A stretch of 64,000 bases of DNA from NCBI GenBank assembly GCA_039519185.1, contig CM076847.1:83303100-83367099 (forward strand), read 5' to 3'. Positions 31,973 to 42,792 of this stretch are shown here, piece by piece. This DNA comes from Astragalus membranaceus (Eukaryota; Streptophyta; Magnoliopsida; Fabales; Fabaceae). The notes beneath the pieces were generated by a model that made no database searches, had not been told where the DNA came from, and was given only the letters and a program-made list of their open reading frames with translations. Made by a program: the position numbers and the translations under genes. Positions within the stretch are counted from its first letter, which is position 1; every line of letters starts with the position of its first letter.

Positions 31973-34620
31973 CTACCCACAGCAAGCAGATTTTTGGGCA
32001 GCTTGAGCAGACCCTGCTCCCTGGTCTGCTTGGTTAATTTTTAGAGTCTGGGGCTGCAAAGAAACAAATAAAGGGTTAGTGCCAAGATGATAGACAATTA
32101 AATTTAGTTAAGTTATCTGATTCAACCGAACTATATTAAGGAAGAGTCTTGCATTAATCAAATAGTTGGCAATTGGAAAATGATGCAAATATCAACTGTC
32201 ATAAGATAACCCATCATAATTAGAGAAAGGTTAGAACAAAAACCTCAGCCTTTGAATCAGTATCTGCAAGTCTTTGTTTGATGTCCCGAGCTATTGAAAA
32301 GAAAACCTCATCCACATTCATATTAGTCTTTGCACTCTGTATAACCAAAATCTCAGCATTAAAGACAGCAATAGCATAGCAATTTCAGAACGCTTTTGCA
32401 CAAGAGTAATAAGTTCTGCTTACAGTTTCGAAAAACTTGATGCCGTATTCATCTGCCAGAGCTTGACCCTTTGAAGTAGGAACAGCCTAAGTAGAAATAA
32501 TGTCCAGCATCAAGTGTAGCATAATAATCATAGAAGATGCGTGTACATGCATAATCAAAATGCATAGGATGGACAAAGAGTGAGAGTGTGTGGGGCAAAC
32601 CCTTTTGCTTTCATCCATGTCAGCCTTGTTCCCAACTAGTATCTTGTTGACATTGTCAGAAGCATGCTGCTCAATATTGCGAATCCAATTCCTGATGTCT
32701 GGACATGAGATGAAACAAGTCTAGCTGTTACATCTTTAAACACATCTAGGCGCTGGAATCTCCCCAAAGTACAAAATTGAAAATTAGAGTTAAACAACAA
32801 ATATACTTGTTCCACTGGCATGAGGAGTTAAGGAAACATCATTGCAGGAGAATAAGAATATGGGAGAAATAATAAAAGGGGCACAGTAATAAAACTAAAA
32901 ACCAACGGAGCAAAGTAGAACTTACTGTTAAAAGATGACTCATCGGTGACATCATACACAAGCAAAATACCCATGGCTCCACGGTAATACGCTGCAAAAG
33001 AAGGATCAAGCATATTACAGAAGTTTCAAAATCTGTGTTTGAAACAGTACTGGTTGTCAACCAATATCATGATACAAATGTTGAAAAACAAAGCAACATT
33101 CAACAATAGCAAAACTAAACTCAAATAGCATTGAAAGACGTGATGTAACATGCAAGGTTATAAACAGTGGGAAGAACACTGAAGATCCAACTACTTGACA
33201 GGTGTCTGATAATCTCCATAACTTTTTAGGCCTCATCAGTGAAGAAATCCAGCACATACAAATACAATCTAGTAAACAAGCATATCATCTCAAAACAGCC
33301 AGCAATCTCAGAAGGACAAATGGAATGACCACCAAATCATATAAAGCACATCAGACATTTTGATCTGGCAAATAGAAGTTTAAATCACAAAGTCAAAACA
33401 GACTGATTTTCCGCAAAATGATTTAGCAATTATCAAGTTAAACAAGAAAGGGAAATATATTTGCCTGAATAAATAAATAGCAGCATTGCAGTCATTAGTA
33501 CCAAAGTAAATACACTTCCTCGGGAGTTATGCGATGCATCATGTGAAATATAGCACCCCCATAAAACGACTAAAAAGCTAACAAGGCATAAAATTCACAC
33601 AAAAAAACTGTTGAAGGCAACAAAAAAAATGAAATCTACTATTTATATTAGTTCCTATCCAATGTGCAAGAACAGAAGGATCAATAGATTAACATCATGA
33701 CAAGTACATATTGTTGACAGAAGTGTTCATGAGTTGGATATAAAGAATCACAACTAAGCCCGCCCCTCACCAAATATTCTAGTTATATTGGGAGAGGGAA
33801 AACAAAACAAAAATCTTTCAGTCTCAAAAACTAACCAGTCGTAATAGTTCGAAACCGCTCTTGACCAGCTGTATCCCATATTTGCAATTTGATTCGCTTG
33901 CCGTCAAGTTCTATGGTCCTGATTTTGAAATCAATGCTGAAGAAAAATATAACATATAATAGTATAGTAAGATCAGGGCCATCTCATCGCTAAAGAAACC
34001 AAAGAAGAACAGGAGAAATGTCAAATAGGTGTTTTCAGAGAAGAAAAAAATGAACCTACCCAATTGTTGTGATAAAACTAGTTGTAAAAGATCCATCTGA
34101 GAAACGCAATAGAAGGCAACTTTTACCCACACCTGCCAATGTAACAAAAAAAGTACGTGATACAAATGAAACCCAACATTGTGCACTGTTCCATAGCTAC
34201 CCATTTGGCAAACATCATTATAGGAAACTAATAAGTTGTCTTAATTCCCTTTTTATTTTCTTTACTTATTACCAGTCGCAATTTCATTGACAAAATCAGT
34301 TACTACAGCAAAGTTCTACCAAGATAACTATCGCACTTCCTTTAATGGAGTACTAATTATCCATTTACGGCTGAAAATCACAGAACCGAATAAACTGAAG
34401 CGGTAAAACACAAATCATGTCTATTTATTTTTAGGCCTAAGCAAATATTTACAGTAAAATAAAATAAATTAACCATTCAGATCAAATCCAAAGTACTTAA
34501 TAAGTTTAACCCCTGAAAAATAAAAGAAATGGAAAAACGATAAATACCGCTATCGCCGATGAGGAGAAGCTTTATTAGATAATCGTAATCGGATCGAGCT
34601 CTTGCAGGTGGTGCAGCCAT
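31973..34620 (-). CDS. RABE1-type (Rab8-like) small GTPase, complete
   Basis: Eight exons on the minus strand: 34620-34548, 34132-34060, 33936-33836, 32991-32926, 32698-32601, 32486-32424, 32336-32244 and 32053-31973. All have GT/AG introns with matching phases and code for 215 residues. Rab signatures are GDSGVGKS (22-29), the switch-I TTIGIDF, WDTAGQE (69-75), NKAD (128-131) and ETSAK (157-161), with a C-terminal double cysteine (ACCG) for geranylgeranylation. The start MAAPPARARSDYDYLIKLLL and the hypervariable tail match plant RABE1, which acts in Golgi-to-plasma-membrane traffic. No lesion was seen. RABE1 paralogues are close, so the exact member is not assigned. Confidence 0.96.
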
Positions 34621-35190
34621 CGAGATCAACACGAGAATAGAAAAACCTGACCTGATTCACGACGGATGCTGTGCTTGATGGGGTGAGCGTGGCGTGAGAA
34701 ATTGCGACAAAAATAAAAAAAGGTGAAATAAAATTATGCGAAAAAGTGTATAACGAAGTGTGTTACTACTAGTTAAAACTTGTGCAGTGGCTAAAGAAAG
34801 AGACGAAAATGGAAAGAGCAGAAGAGGAAGATAAGAAGGTCGAGATCTGAAAGGGAAATCGAGATTGGAGAGGGTGGTGGTCGAGCGTTGAAAAATGTTT
34901 TCGGGAAAAGGAAAACTTCTAACGCTGTGTCGCAATATTATTAGTCCGTCTCCCGGGACCGTTAACTATTTTGCATTTTAACTTTATTTTGCATAACTAT
35001 TTTTTAGAAGACTAATTCATTTCATTCATAAAAATATTCCAAATACATAAGTTCCCTCTCTCACGAGGACTAGCGGAAAACATAGCTACCTCTGAAAAGT
35101 GAGTTGTTTAGTATTCTTCTTAGTCAACTAACTCTACATGATGAGATGGAAGAACAATTGGAATAAAAGGCATCTACTACTATTTTCTCA
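34621..35190. other. Upstream region of the RABE1-type gene and LINE 3' flank; no gene
   Basis: It begins with the presumed 5' UTR of the GTPase gene (a purine-rich stretch to about 34930), then AT-rich DNA up to the LINE remnant. The open frame on the minus strand at 34657-34935 lies in this presumed leader/promoter and has no recognisable domain. Confidence 0.5.
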
Positions 35191-35961
35191 TTAAGCTTTA
35201 AAGCCCGACTGTAGAACCCATTTGACATTGTAGAGGAGACCCAAGGCTTCTCCGAGAGCAACCTCCATAATCAAACTTAGCCATTGAGTTCGAGCACCAA
35301 TTAAGATCCTGCAATCATCACACAGACACAATCCAATACCAACCATGTTTTCCACTGATGAGAAGGATACACGAGCAATACATTTCACCCACACATAAGG
35401 TGGTTTGGTCCAAGAATGCCCATAGAGCGCTACTGTCTGATGAAGAATCCCTACAGAAGGAGGGGTTATTTGATGTGTAGGTGAGGTCCATTCATGTAAC
35501 AAGAGGCTTCCATTCCAAATGACACCAGTCGCACCTTGGCGCTTACATTCCCAAACAAAATGGACAAATGGTTGCGGTAGTTCCACAAGCTCCATATGGT
35601 CATACAAAATGCAATTTTGTTCTCACTGTGAACTTAGTGCAATCAAATTGAAGAAAAAATCTTTAAAACTACCACATTTTTCTTAGAACGTGGTTAAGAC
35701 CTAACTCAACCCCACAAAACTAGCTTGTAAGGTAAGGAATGCCTCCCACTTATAAACTCTTTTTTTAGGTCATATCTCATCCGATGTGGAACTCTTAACA
35801 TCTTTGAGGCATCTGTCAACACCTTGCTTCAAACCCAGCTTCACCCAGCAATTGTGAACATGAGGACAATGGCCAAACACATGCATGGTAGTTTCCGCCA
35901 CAGTACATCCTCACGGATAGGAAGTCTCGATATTTAGGCCTATGTGAGACAGCCTAGCACG
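35191..35961 (-). pseudogene. LINE (non-LTR) remnant: zinc-binding region and RNase H-like domain
   Basis: On the minus strand the stretch 35961-35810 contains TTMHVFGHCPHVHNCW, part of the zf-RVT domain that follows the LINE reverse transcriptase. The frame 35607-35191 (138 codons) is a plant LINE RNase H-like domain: WTKPPYVWVKC, SFSSVENMVGIGLCL, LIMEVALGEALGLLY. The first catalytic aspartate region, usually a D-A/G block after KCN, reads KCIARVSF here. Between the two parts lies a short LTR-like insertion (35682-35800). The upstream part of the LINE lies at 49323-49500, beyond the Tat element. Confidence 0.82.
35682..35800 (-). mobile_element. Short LTR/TRIM-like fragment
   Basis: On the minus strand it starts TGTTAAGAGTTCCACATCGG and carries ATAAGTGGGAGGC and a GGGTTGAGTTAGG block, ending near TTCTAAGA. 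I recall this as a widespread short LTR-like repeat of legumes. No clean TSD was found; the class is tentative. Confidence 0.5.
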
Positions 35962-35966
35962 AGTAG

Positions 35967-36297
35967 TGTTCTGTACCGTACCTCTGGACTGGTATCCGAC
36001 ACTAGATGCCTAGTCCGATCCGAGATAGTTGGTAATCGCGTTCCTGGTCAGTCTGAGTTTGACTCCGATTCGGGGTGGTTGGTACCTACAATAACACTCC
36101 GACGCTCAAGTCAGCAACTGAACTAATTGCAAGTTAGGTGAATGGAGAGTGTGTACCTTTAATGCTAGCATTGAATGCTTATTTATAGGTTTTGGGGATC
36201 AATGGGAACCATTGGGTCTAGGTCTTTAATCTCCCCCATTGGTTGATGGATTTGCATTTGGTGTTGGGCCTTAAGCACAAAGGCCCAATTCGTAACA
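35967..36297 (-). repeat. 3' LTR of the Tat element
   Basis: 331 bp, TGTTCTGTACC...CGTAACA. About ten substitutions and a 9-bp gap against 48983-49322. Confidence 0.93.
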
Positions 36298-36312
36298 GTT
36301 GCCCCCCAAGTC
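36298..36312 (-). other. Polypurine tract of the Tat element
   Basis: On the minus strand it reads CTTGGGGGGCAAC directly before the 3' LTR. Confidence 0.75.
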
Positions 36313-36448
36313 GGGTCGCCCTTGGGCGGGCTAGACTTGTTATTCTTGGAAGACTGTGGCGATCCTTCAAAGCCGGGCTTTTGCTTCGGCTTCCGTCTTG
36401 CCCCCAACCTCCGGCCGAGAGAGACTCTGGTGGTCTGTTGAAGTGGGT

Positions 36449-36745
36449 TGAGTGACTCGAGGCGTTTCATTTGAGACCGAGGTAAGCCGAGTGACTCGAG
36501 GAGTTTTATTTGAGACCGAGGTAAGCCGAGTGACTCGAGGCGTTTCATTTGAGACCGAGGTAAGCCGAGTGACTCGAGGCGTTTCATTTGAGACCGAGGT
36601 AAGCCGAGTGACTCGATGCGTTTCATTTGAGATCGAGGTAAGCCGAGTGACTCGAGGAGTTTTATTTGAGACCGAGGTAAGCCGAGTGACTCGAGGCGTT
36701 TCATTTGAGACCGAGGTAAGCCGAGTGACTCGAGGCGTTTCATTT
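36449..36745. repeat. 39-bp tandem repeat, about 8 units
   Basis: Units GAGTGACTCGAGGCGTTTCA followed by TTTGAGACCGAGGTAAGCC. As 39 is a multiple of 3, long frames stay open on both strands; they are not genes. The array lies between the 3' LTR and the antisense promoter. Confidence 0.95.
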
Positions 36746-36906
36746 AAAGTGACACCTCGATTTCCACGCCTGTGATTGATGTCATTCATGGGACGCGCCG
36801 TTCGAGGGTGATTGGAGAATGATGGCGCTTGGAGGGACGCGCCTGCCTAGGGGCTAGCAGTGGGCCGCGTAGCTTAAGCCCAAGCCCACTTTGAGGTCCT
36901 CAGATT

Positions 36907-36907
<1 letters not shown>

Positions 36908-36937
<30 letters not shown>
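36908..36937 (+). promoter_or_regulatory. (TA)n tract in TATA-box position for the antisense gene
   Basis: About 14 TA repeats. They lie 30-60 bp upstream of a T/C-rich leader (from about 36960) that ends in a splice donor (CTTGCAAG|GTTAGT at 37101/37102). Confidence 0.5.
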
Positions 36938-36939
<2 letters not shown>

Positions 36940-37267
36940 GAGGGGACCTCCCTCACTTGCACTGATTTCTGGAAGTTGCTCTGACCTCCGATCTTAATCT
37001 CGTCTCATAGCCTCTCATTTCAGAGCTTCGCGGCGAGTCTCAGTGAGATCGTTGAAGTACGCCATCAGGTTCACGTGCTGGCGTGCTTTCAATCTTGCAA
37101 GGTTAGTCCCCCTACTTTTATTTGCCGCTTCTTGTTTTAGGTTATAGTCGGGGTCTCTCGGAGCTCGTACTTATTGATACAGAGTGGGGGTCATCAGGTC
37201 GGGTTCCGGCTTGGTTGTGGACCCATTGTTTAGTATCAACCTAACCGTCAAGCCCCCATTTCTGCAG

Positions 37268-39654
37268 GTCCGATCTGGCGAGGACGAAACAAACCCGTCG
37301 GGTTGCTAACTCAGATCGCCCCGTTGTTGCCAAAGCGGTGGCTTCTGATCTTAGAGATTCGGTCGAGAATCGTACTGGTGCCATTGGGTCGGTTGGGCCC
37401 GATGTTCAAGACGGTCAGGGTTCCGCTCCTACCATTTTTCATGCTTATAACCGCTCTCCCAAGGTTCCTAGCAATGAGCTGCCTGATGCTGAACCGGACG
37501 ACGAATAGCAAGGGAGCACCAGCTGGAGTTCCGACGACAGCGAAGCCGAGGTTGCCGAAAGTCGCAACCATGAAGATGAGCTCGATCGCCAAGGGAATCC
37601 CATTCGCGAAGGAGGTGACTCCGATCAATATCCCAGTACCGGGGTTGGACCGGTTGATGTTCCCCTAGCGCTCCTTCTGAGTGTCCCTCGGGAGTACTCT
37701 TGGGTGTCAGAAACGCTGAGGGAGATTAAGTCAGTCTACCGGACCGGAGATGATTTGAGCCATATCGTCCACCGGATTTCCAGGAAGGAAGAGCAGATAT
37801 GGAGCGTGGAGGGGATGGCCGAGGGTCAACATGTAGCAGTTTGGCCAAAAGCGTTGAAGTTCGTCATGTATGGAGTGACGATCTTTGACATGAAGATCAC
37901 CCCCCCTTTCACCGCCTTTCAGCAAGAGGCCTTGGGGATTCTGAATCTCGCCCCTTCCCACCTTCACCCCAACGCATGGGCGTTCTTGCGGGCTTTCGAG
38001 CTTATGTGCCGTCACTTGGAGAGACCGATCTCCTCTGATTTGTTCTTCCACCTCTTCGAGGTCAACCGGAGGCACGAGGATGGGACCCAGGATCGGTGGG
38101 AGCATGTGAGCTTCCGCGCTAGGAGGGGCCTTAAAATTTTCATGCCCTATTCCGATTCCTTGAAAAATTGGAAAAACAAATACTTCTTTGTCACGCCGGT
38201 GAATGAGGAAGTCGTGAGGTATGTTGGCAAATATGGTGCTGATGGGGAGTCCCTGGAGTCCACTAAGTTCCAAATAGGGTGGTCTCTGTCTCATTTCAAC
38301 CGGCGACCTCATGCGTATACGGTCGGCTTGAGCAGGTTAACTCCCATAGATCAGGAGTCTTTGGCGATCCTGACCAATTTTGCTGACCTGATTACCTACC
38401 GGGATCCCAAAAAGTTCGACATTGATGTATATGGTCGGGGCGGGATCTAGGTCCCAAGTGATGGCCGTGCTTGGTAGGTTTTGGTAGCTTATAACGTCAT
38501 TAATTTTTAATTGTCGCTTTTTCTGTCATAACATTCCTTCTACTCTTTACTTTGCAGATATAGCATGGGGACTGACAAGTTTTCCCGCTTGAAAGCGGTT
38601 TTGGAGAGGAGAGCTGGCATCCAGCAGAATCCCCAAGCCACACCTCATCGAACTGAGCCCCTGCCTGCCGTTCCGATAAATGTCACCGTAGTCACCCTTG
38701 CCGAAGATCGGACGGCTGACCTTCAACATCGGAAAAGGCAGCGCCCCATGCCGCAGGAAGACCTTGCCTCCGCATCTCAGGCCCCTCGAGCTTCAAATAA
38801 GGGTCGCCACGGGAAGCATAAAGCTTCGAGATCTTCCGGGATCTCGATAGACGGCGAATTTTTGAAGAAGCACCTTGAGGATTCCCGGGTCGATCCGGTG
38901 GAAGCCCCCGTCAGGCTGTTTCGGCATCTGGCCGACGTTTCCAAATTCCAAAGGGCGGAGGCTGAGAGCCAGGCCAAAGGTAAATAGAATGGTCATATTA
39001 CTTATTGATTTCGCTTTTAGTAGTCCCATTCTTAACTTTCTTATTTCCACAATTCCAGGTGCCCTGGCGGAGAGGGACGCCGAACGGGATCTCCGAGCTG
39101 AGCTGCAGAGAAAATATGAATCCCTGTCTTCGACTTTAGTGAAGACCCAGGAAGATCTGTCCGCACTCCAGGCGGAGAGGGATAAGCTAGAAGGGGAGAG
39201 GGACTCTACCCTGAATCTGAACAAGGAGCTCAAGCTCCGGATTTCTGAACTCGAGAGCCAATAGAGGCATGCAGTGGAGGTGGTTGCCTCGCTGAGGGTC
39301 CGAATTTCCTAGCTTGAAGCTGACCTTCGGAAAGTCGGGCAGGTCACGGCTGGGTCCAGCGTGGATCCCTCGCTCCGGGTTGTTGAACTGGAAGAGGAGC
39401 TTAGGCAAGCTCGCAAGAAGACCCGAGACGCCGAGCTTGAGATGATCGAGGTGACCGATCTTGCTGTTGAGGTGGCTGTGGAGATCTTTGAAAATGCGCT
39501 TGCCCAGGTCACCGTGATTCACCCTTCTCTGACTCTAGACCAGGAGGTTTTGAGTGTGGACCACACTGTGGAAGGGGGCGGATTGTTAAGGTCAACTCTG
39601 GCTCTGAGGAGCGTGAAGTCATTTATCCGCGCCCATCCCCGGCCTGACCTGTGA
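37268..39654 (+). pseudogene. Antisense gene of the Tat element, putative gypsy-type (PF04195-like) protein
   Basis: It runs against the element's own pol. A non-coding leader spliced at 37101/37102 joins an exon from 37268. The exon to about 38450 holds an Asp/Glu-rich N-terminus and the conserved domain (FQQEALGILNLAPSHLHPN, AFELMCRHLERPIS, WEHVSFRARRGLKIF, GWSLSHFNRRPHAY). Exons 38558-38979 and 39059-39654 encode a linker and a coiled coil (LAERDAERDLRAEL, LEEELRQARKKTRD). In-frame stops are TAG at 37506-37508, 39262-39264 and 39310-39312. No ATG is found before the first stop, and the splice between 38450 and 38558 is not in phase as it stands. Its function in Tat elements is unknown. Confidence 0.8.
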
Positions 39655-39920
39655 GCAGAAGTGATTCTCCTGGGTGGATTGTTAAGGTTAATTTTTGGGT
39701 TCCGGGCGGAACTGGTGGCGAGGGAAGTCCCGGGTTCCGGTCGGAACCGGAGTTCTGTAATATTTTGTAACCTTTCTTGAACTTGAGGGTCCGGCCGTAC
39801 CCGGGGTGGCTTGTAATATTTGTTTAATTACCCGGATTTCCGGTTTTCTCTACCTTGGTTGTGCTTTATTCTGCTGGTTAAATTTGTGCACTTGTGTTTT
39901 GATTCGCCCAAGTGGCAAGC

Positions 39921-40225
39921 GTCGCCTTCGGGGCAGTTTAACGGGACTCGGCCCAGATCGAACTCACCCCTTAGGGTAGTGGCAACCTCGGCCAACTAGT
40001 ACGTTCCTTTGAATGTTGGAACGTAACGTATGTCGCCTTCGGGGCAGTTTACCGGGACTCGGCCCAGATCGAACTCGCCCCTTAGGGTAGTGGCAACCTC
40101 GGCCAACTAGTACGTTCCTTTGAATGTTGGAACGTAACGTATGTTGCCTTCGGGGCAGTTTACCGGGACTCGGCCCAAATCGAACTTGCCTTTTAGGGTA
40201 GCGGCAACCTCGGCCAGCCATAACG
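39921..40225. repeat. 111-bp tandem repeat, about 3 units
   Basis: Units begin GTCGCCTTCGGGGCAGTTT (39921, 40032, 40143) and contain GGTAGTGGCAACCTCGGCCA. They lie in the region between the antisense gene and the integrase. Confidence 0.92.
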
Positions 40226-40252
40226 TCGATGAAAACTGTCTTTTGTCGAAGC

Positions 40253-40869
40253 GTAGATTGATATTTTCGGTATACACCGTTTTTCATATAAGGAGATGAT
40301 AACATCGGTATACACCGTTTTTCATAGGCTAAAGTGCTCCCGGGGTCCCTCATCTTTATTTAAAGTAACGATTTGGTCATTTATCTTTTTTTTTGTCCCA
40401 AATCAGTCCTTTATGTTTTAAATTTTTGACACATAAATCATTTTCTGTCCCAAATCAGTCCTTTATGTTTTAAATTTTTAACACAAATCCTTTTTTTTGA
40501 CACATAAATCAGCACTTTTAACGGAAAAGGATTTATGTGTCAAAAATTTGAAAGATAAAGGACTTATTTGGGACAAAAAAAACATAAAGGACTAATTCGT
40601 TACTTTAAATAAAGATAAGGGACCCCGGGAGCACTTTGGCCTTTTTCATATAAGGAGATGATAACATCGGTATACACCGTTTTTCATATAAAGTAAATGG
40701 TAACATCGGTATACATCGTTCTTCATATAAGGAGATGATAACATCGGTATACACCGTTTTTCATATAAGGAGATGATAAAATCGGTATACACCATTTTTC
40801 ATATAAAGGAAATGGTAACATCGGTATACACTGTTCTTCATATAATGAGATGATAACATCGGTATACAC
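40253..40869. repeat. About 39-bp tandem repeat (GGTATACACCGTTTTTCATA), interrupted
   Basis: Units ATATAAGGAGATGATAACAT followed by CGGTATACACCGTTTTTC. The array is split by the MITE at 40327-40641 and by the solo LTR at 40870-42725, and resumes at 42726-42775. At least eight units survive. Confidence 0.9.
40327..40641. mobile_element. 315-bp Mutator-type MITE
   Basis: The inverted ends GGCTAAAGTGCTCCCGGGGT and GGCCAAAGTGCTCCCGGGGT (complement of the right end) pair for over 40 bp. The 9-bp TSD TTTTTCATA is perfect (40318-40326, 40642-40650). It inserted into the tandem repeat of the Tat element. Confidence 0.93.
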
Positions 40870-41494
40870 TGTTAGACTATAGTATAACCTTAGAGGGGGG
40901 TGAATAAGGTTATGTGTAATTCTTGGATTCTTTTCAAAATAAATGATAAGTTTGTTTAAATCAAATGCGGAAAAAGAGATTTGAACTTATCAGATATATG
41001 CAAGTAGGCAGATTAGGCATAATGAGATATTATTCTATATTCAATATTTACAATAAGTTTGTTTTATAAGTAATGCAATGATATTGAATATAGCAGATCT
41101 ACAGTAGTGATAGAGAAGATGATAGATAAACAGGTCTGTAGTACAGCGAGTATAACTATAACCAGAGTAGGGATATAGTTATACAACCAGATTAACAGAT
41201 TCAGATCAGAGTAGGGATATAGTTATACAACCAGATTAACAGATTCAGATCAGAGTAGTGATATTATAAACAGATATAAACAGTAAATAAAGTAAAGAGA
41301 GAGGGATAGAGATACACCAGGAATTTTACGAGGTTCGGGATAAAAGCCCTACGTCATCGGCCTCCGGCTTTGCAACCTTTGGACTTTGCTGATAACCACT
41401 ATATGAAGAATGTTTTACAAACAGGCAACTTCAAATAGCAAATCCCAATTCCCCCGAACTGAGAACCCGAGCACCTAGCTAAGGATTTCAACCC

Positions 41495-41695
41495 GCTTCA
41501 ATCTCCTGATTGAACGACCCAAGAGCACCTCCCAGAATTTCAGTACCACTTCAATCTTCCCTGATTGAAAGACCCAAGATCTCCTCCCAGGATTTCAAAC
41601 CAACTCAATCTCCTGATTGAGAGACCCAAGAAAACTTCCCAGGATTTCAAACCAACTCAATCTCCTGATTGAGAGACCCAAGAACAATCCCAGGT
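41495..41695. repeat. Tandem repeat of about 53 bp, about 4 units
   Basis: Units read CAATCTCCTGATTGAGAGAC then CCAAGA...CCCAGGATTTCAAACC. Each contains CAATCTCCTGATTG, an imperfect palindrome. Confidence 0.85.
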
Positions 41696-41924
41696 AATAT
41701 GACAATATAATAGCTGTGAGAGATGAGTGACTAGATCTATAAAAAATGATATGAAAGTGATAGCTCTATTTTTCTCTTTCTCAGATCTAGAAAATGTATG
41801 TGAGAAGAAGAGAGATTTGTTGTAATTTTTCGTGTGGTTGAGTGAATTGAAAAGTGTGAAGCACCTCCCTATTTATAGGTTTAGGAAAACGTAGATCTGG
41901 AAAAAACATTTAAAGAAATGATGA

Positions 41925-42385
41925 ATCGATTGTTTGATGAAGTTAAAATGTTGATGAATCGATTCTTATCATTTTAGAAGACATAAGAATCGATTATATG
42001 GCTAGTTAAAAAATTGAGGAATCGATTCTTTACATATGGAGAACATAGGAATCGATTGTTTGTTTCTTTGGAAATAGGTGGGAATCGATTTTCAGGACAT
42101 CCTGAATAGGGTAGGAATCGATTCTTACTTTGTTTAAAATGAGGAGGAATCGATTCATAGCCTATAGGATTGCTTGAAAATCGGTTTCATAGTCTTTTGA
42201 AATAGAAGGAAATCGATTCTTACCTTTGGCTTATGTATATGCATGAATCGATTACATACTTCAAACATAGGGAAAGGAAATCGATTCTTGGCCTATAGGT
42301 GAGCCTAAAATCGATTTCATAGCCTATATAAATTGTATAAATCGATTTCATAGACATTGGAACAAAATAGAAATTGATTTTTGAT
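41925..42385. repeat. Cluster of AATCGATT palindromes
   Basis: More than a dozen GAATCGATT(C/T) or AATCGATT sites in 460 bp at irregular spacing of about 25-45 bp, with otherwise unrelated spacers. A few are decayed (AAATTGATT). Confidence 0.88.
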
Positions 42386-42792
42386 TTCCACAAAACCGTT
42401 TTTAGGTTTAGGTGCCACCTTATGCATGCATGCAAAAATATATTTCAAAACCCTAATTTTGATGCATCATGCATGTTTTCAAAAGTCATCTCTCAGCTAC
42501 TAAAATGTCATAGACCTTAAGTGATAGGACCTTACACAGTGTCCTAAGGAAAGCGGATAAACAAATAGGTCTTGAACTGCTGAGGTGGCTTCTTCTCCAA
42601 GCTGCTCTATTTTAATCTTCCTGCTCTTTGCTTTATGTCCTGTACTTAATTCAACTTGAACCATTAGTAGATAAGATGTAATTTGTTATCATACAAAACA
42701 AAGAGTGTTTGCCCTTGGTTCAACATACACCGTTTTTCATATAAAGGAAATGGTAACATCGGTATACAATGTTCCCTTCCAACGCGTAACTC

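Larger units (their letters stand above)
40870..42725 (+). mobile_element. 1,856-bp solo LTR (probably copia, SIRE/Maximus-like)
   Basis: The ends are TGTTAGAC...GGTTCAACA and the TSD TACAC is perfect (40865-40869, 42726-42730). It has no coding domain. Blocks such as CCTTAGAGGGGGGTGAATAA and TTTACGAGGTTCGG resemble LTRs of SIRE-type copia elements as I recall them; that lineage call is tentative, but the solo-LTR call is firm. It contains a tandem repeat near 41500-41700 and an AATCGATT-rich third. Confidence 0.9.

Noticed and set aside
34657..34935. 92-codon frame just upstream of the RABE1-type start
   Set aside because: It falls in the presumed 5' UTR/promoter, is Ser/Phe/Leu-rich without a domain, and is not needed to explain the gene.
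36449..36745. Regularly spaced repeats resembling a CRISPR array
   Set aside because: Units are directly adjacent with no unique spacers, in a plant retrotransposon.
36183..36789. Open frames of 105-190 codons over the 39-bp array, both strands
   Set aside because: Period 39 is a multiple of three; no domain; located in the 3' non-coding part of the Tat element.
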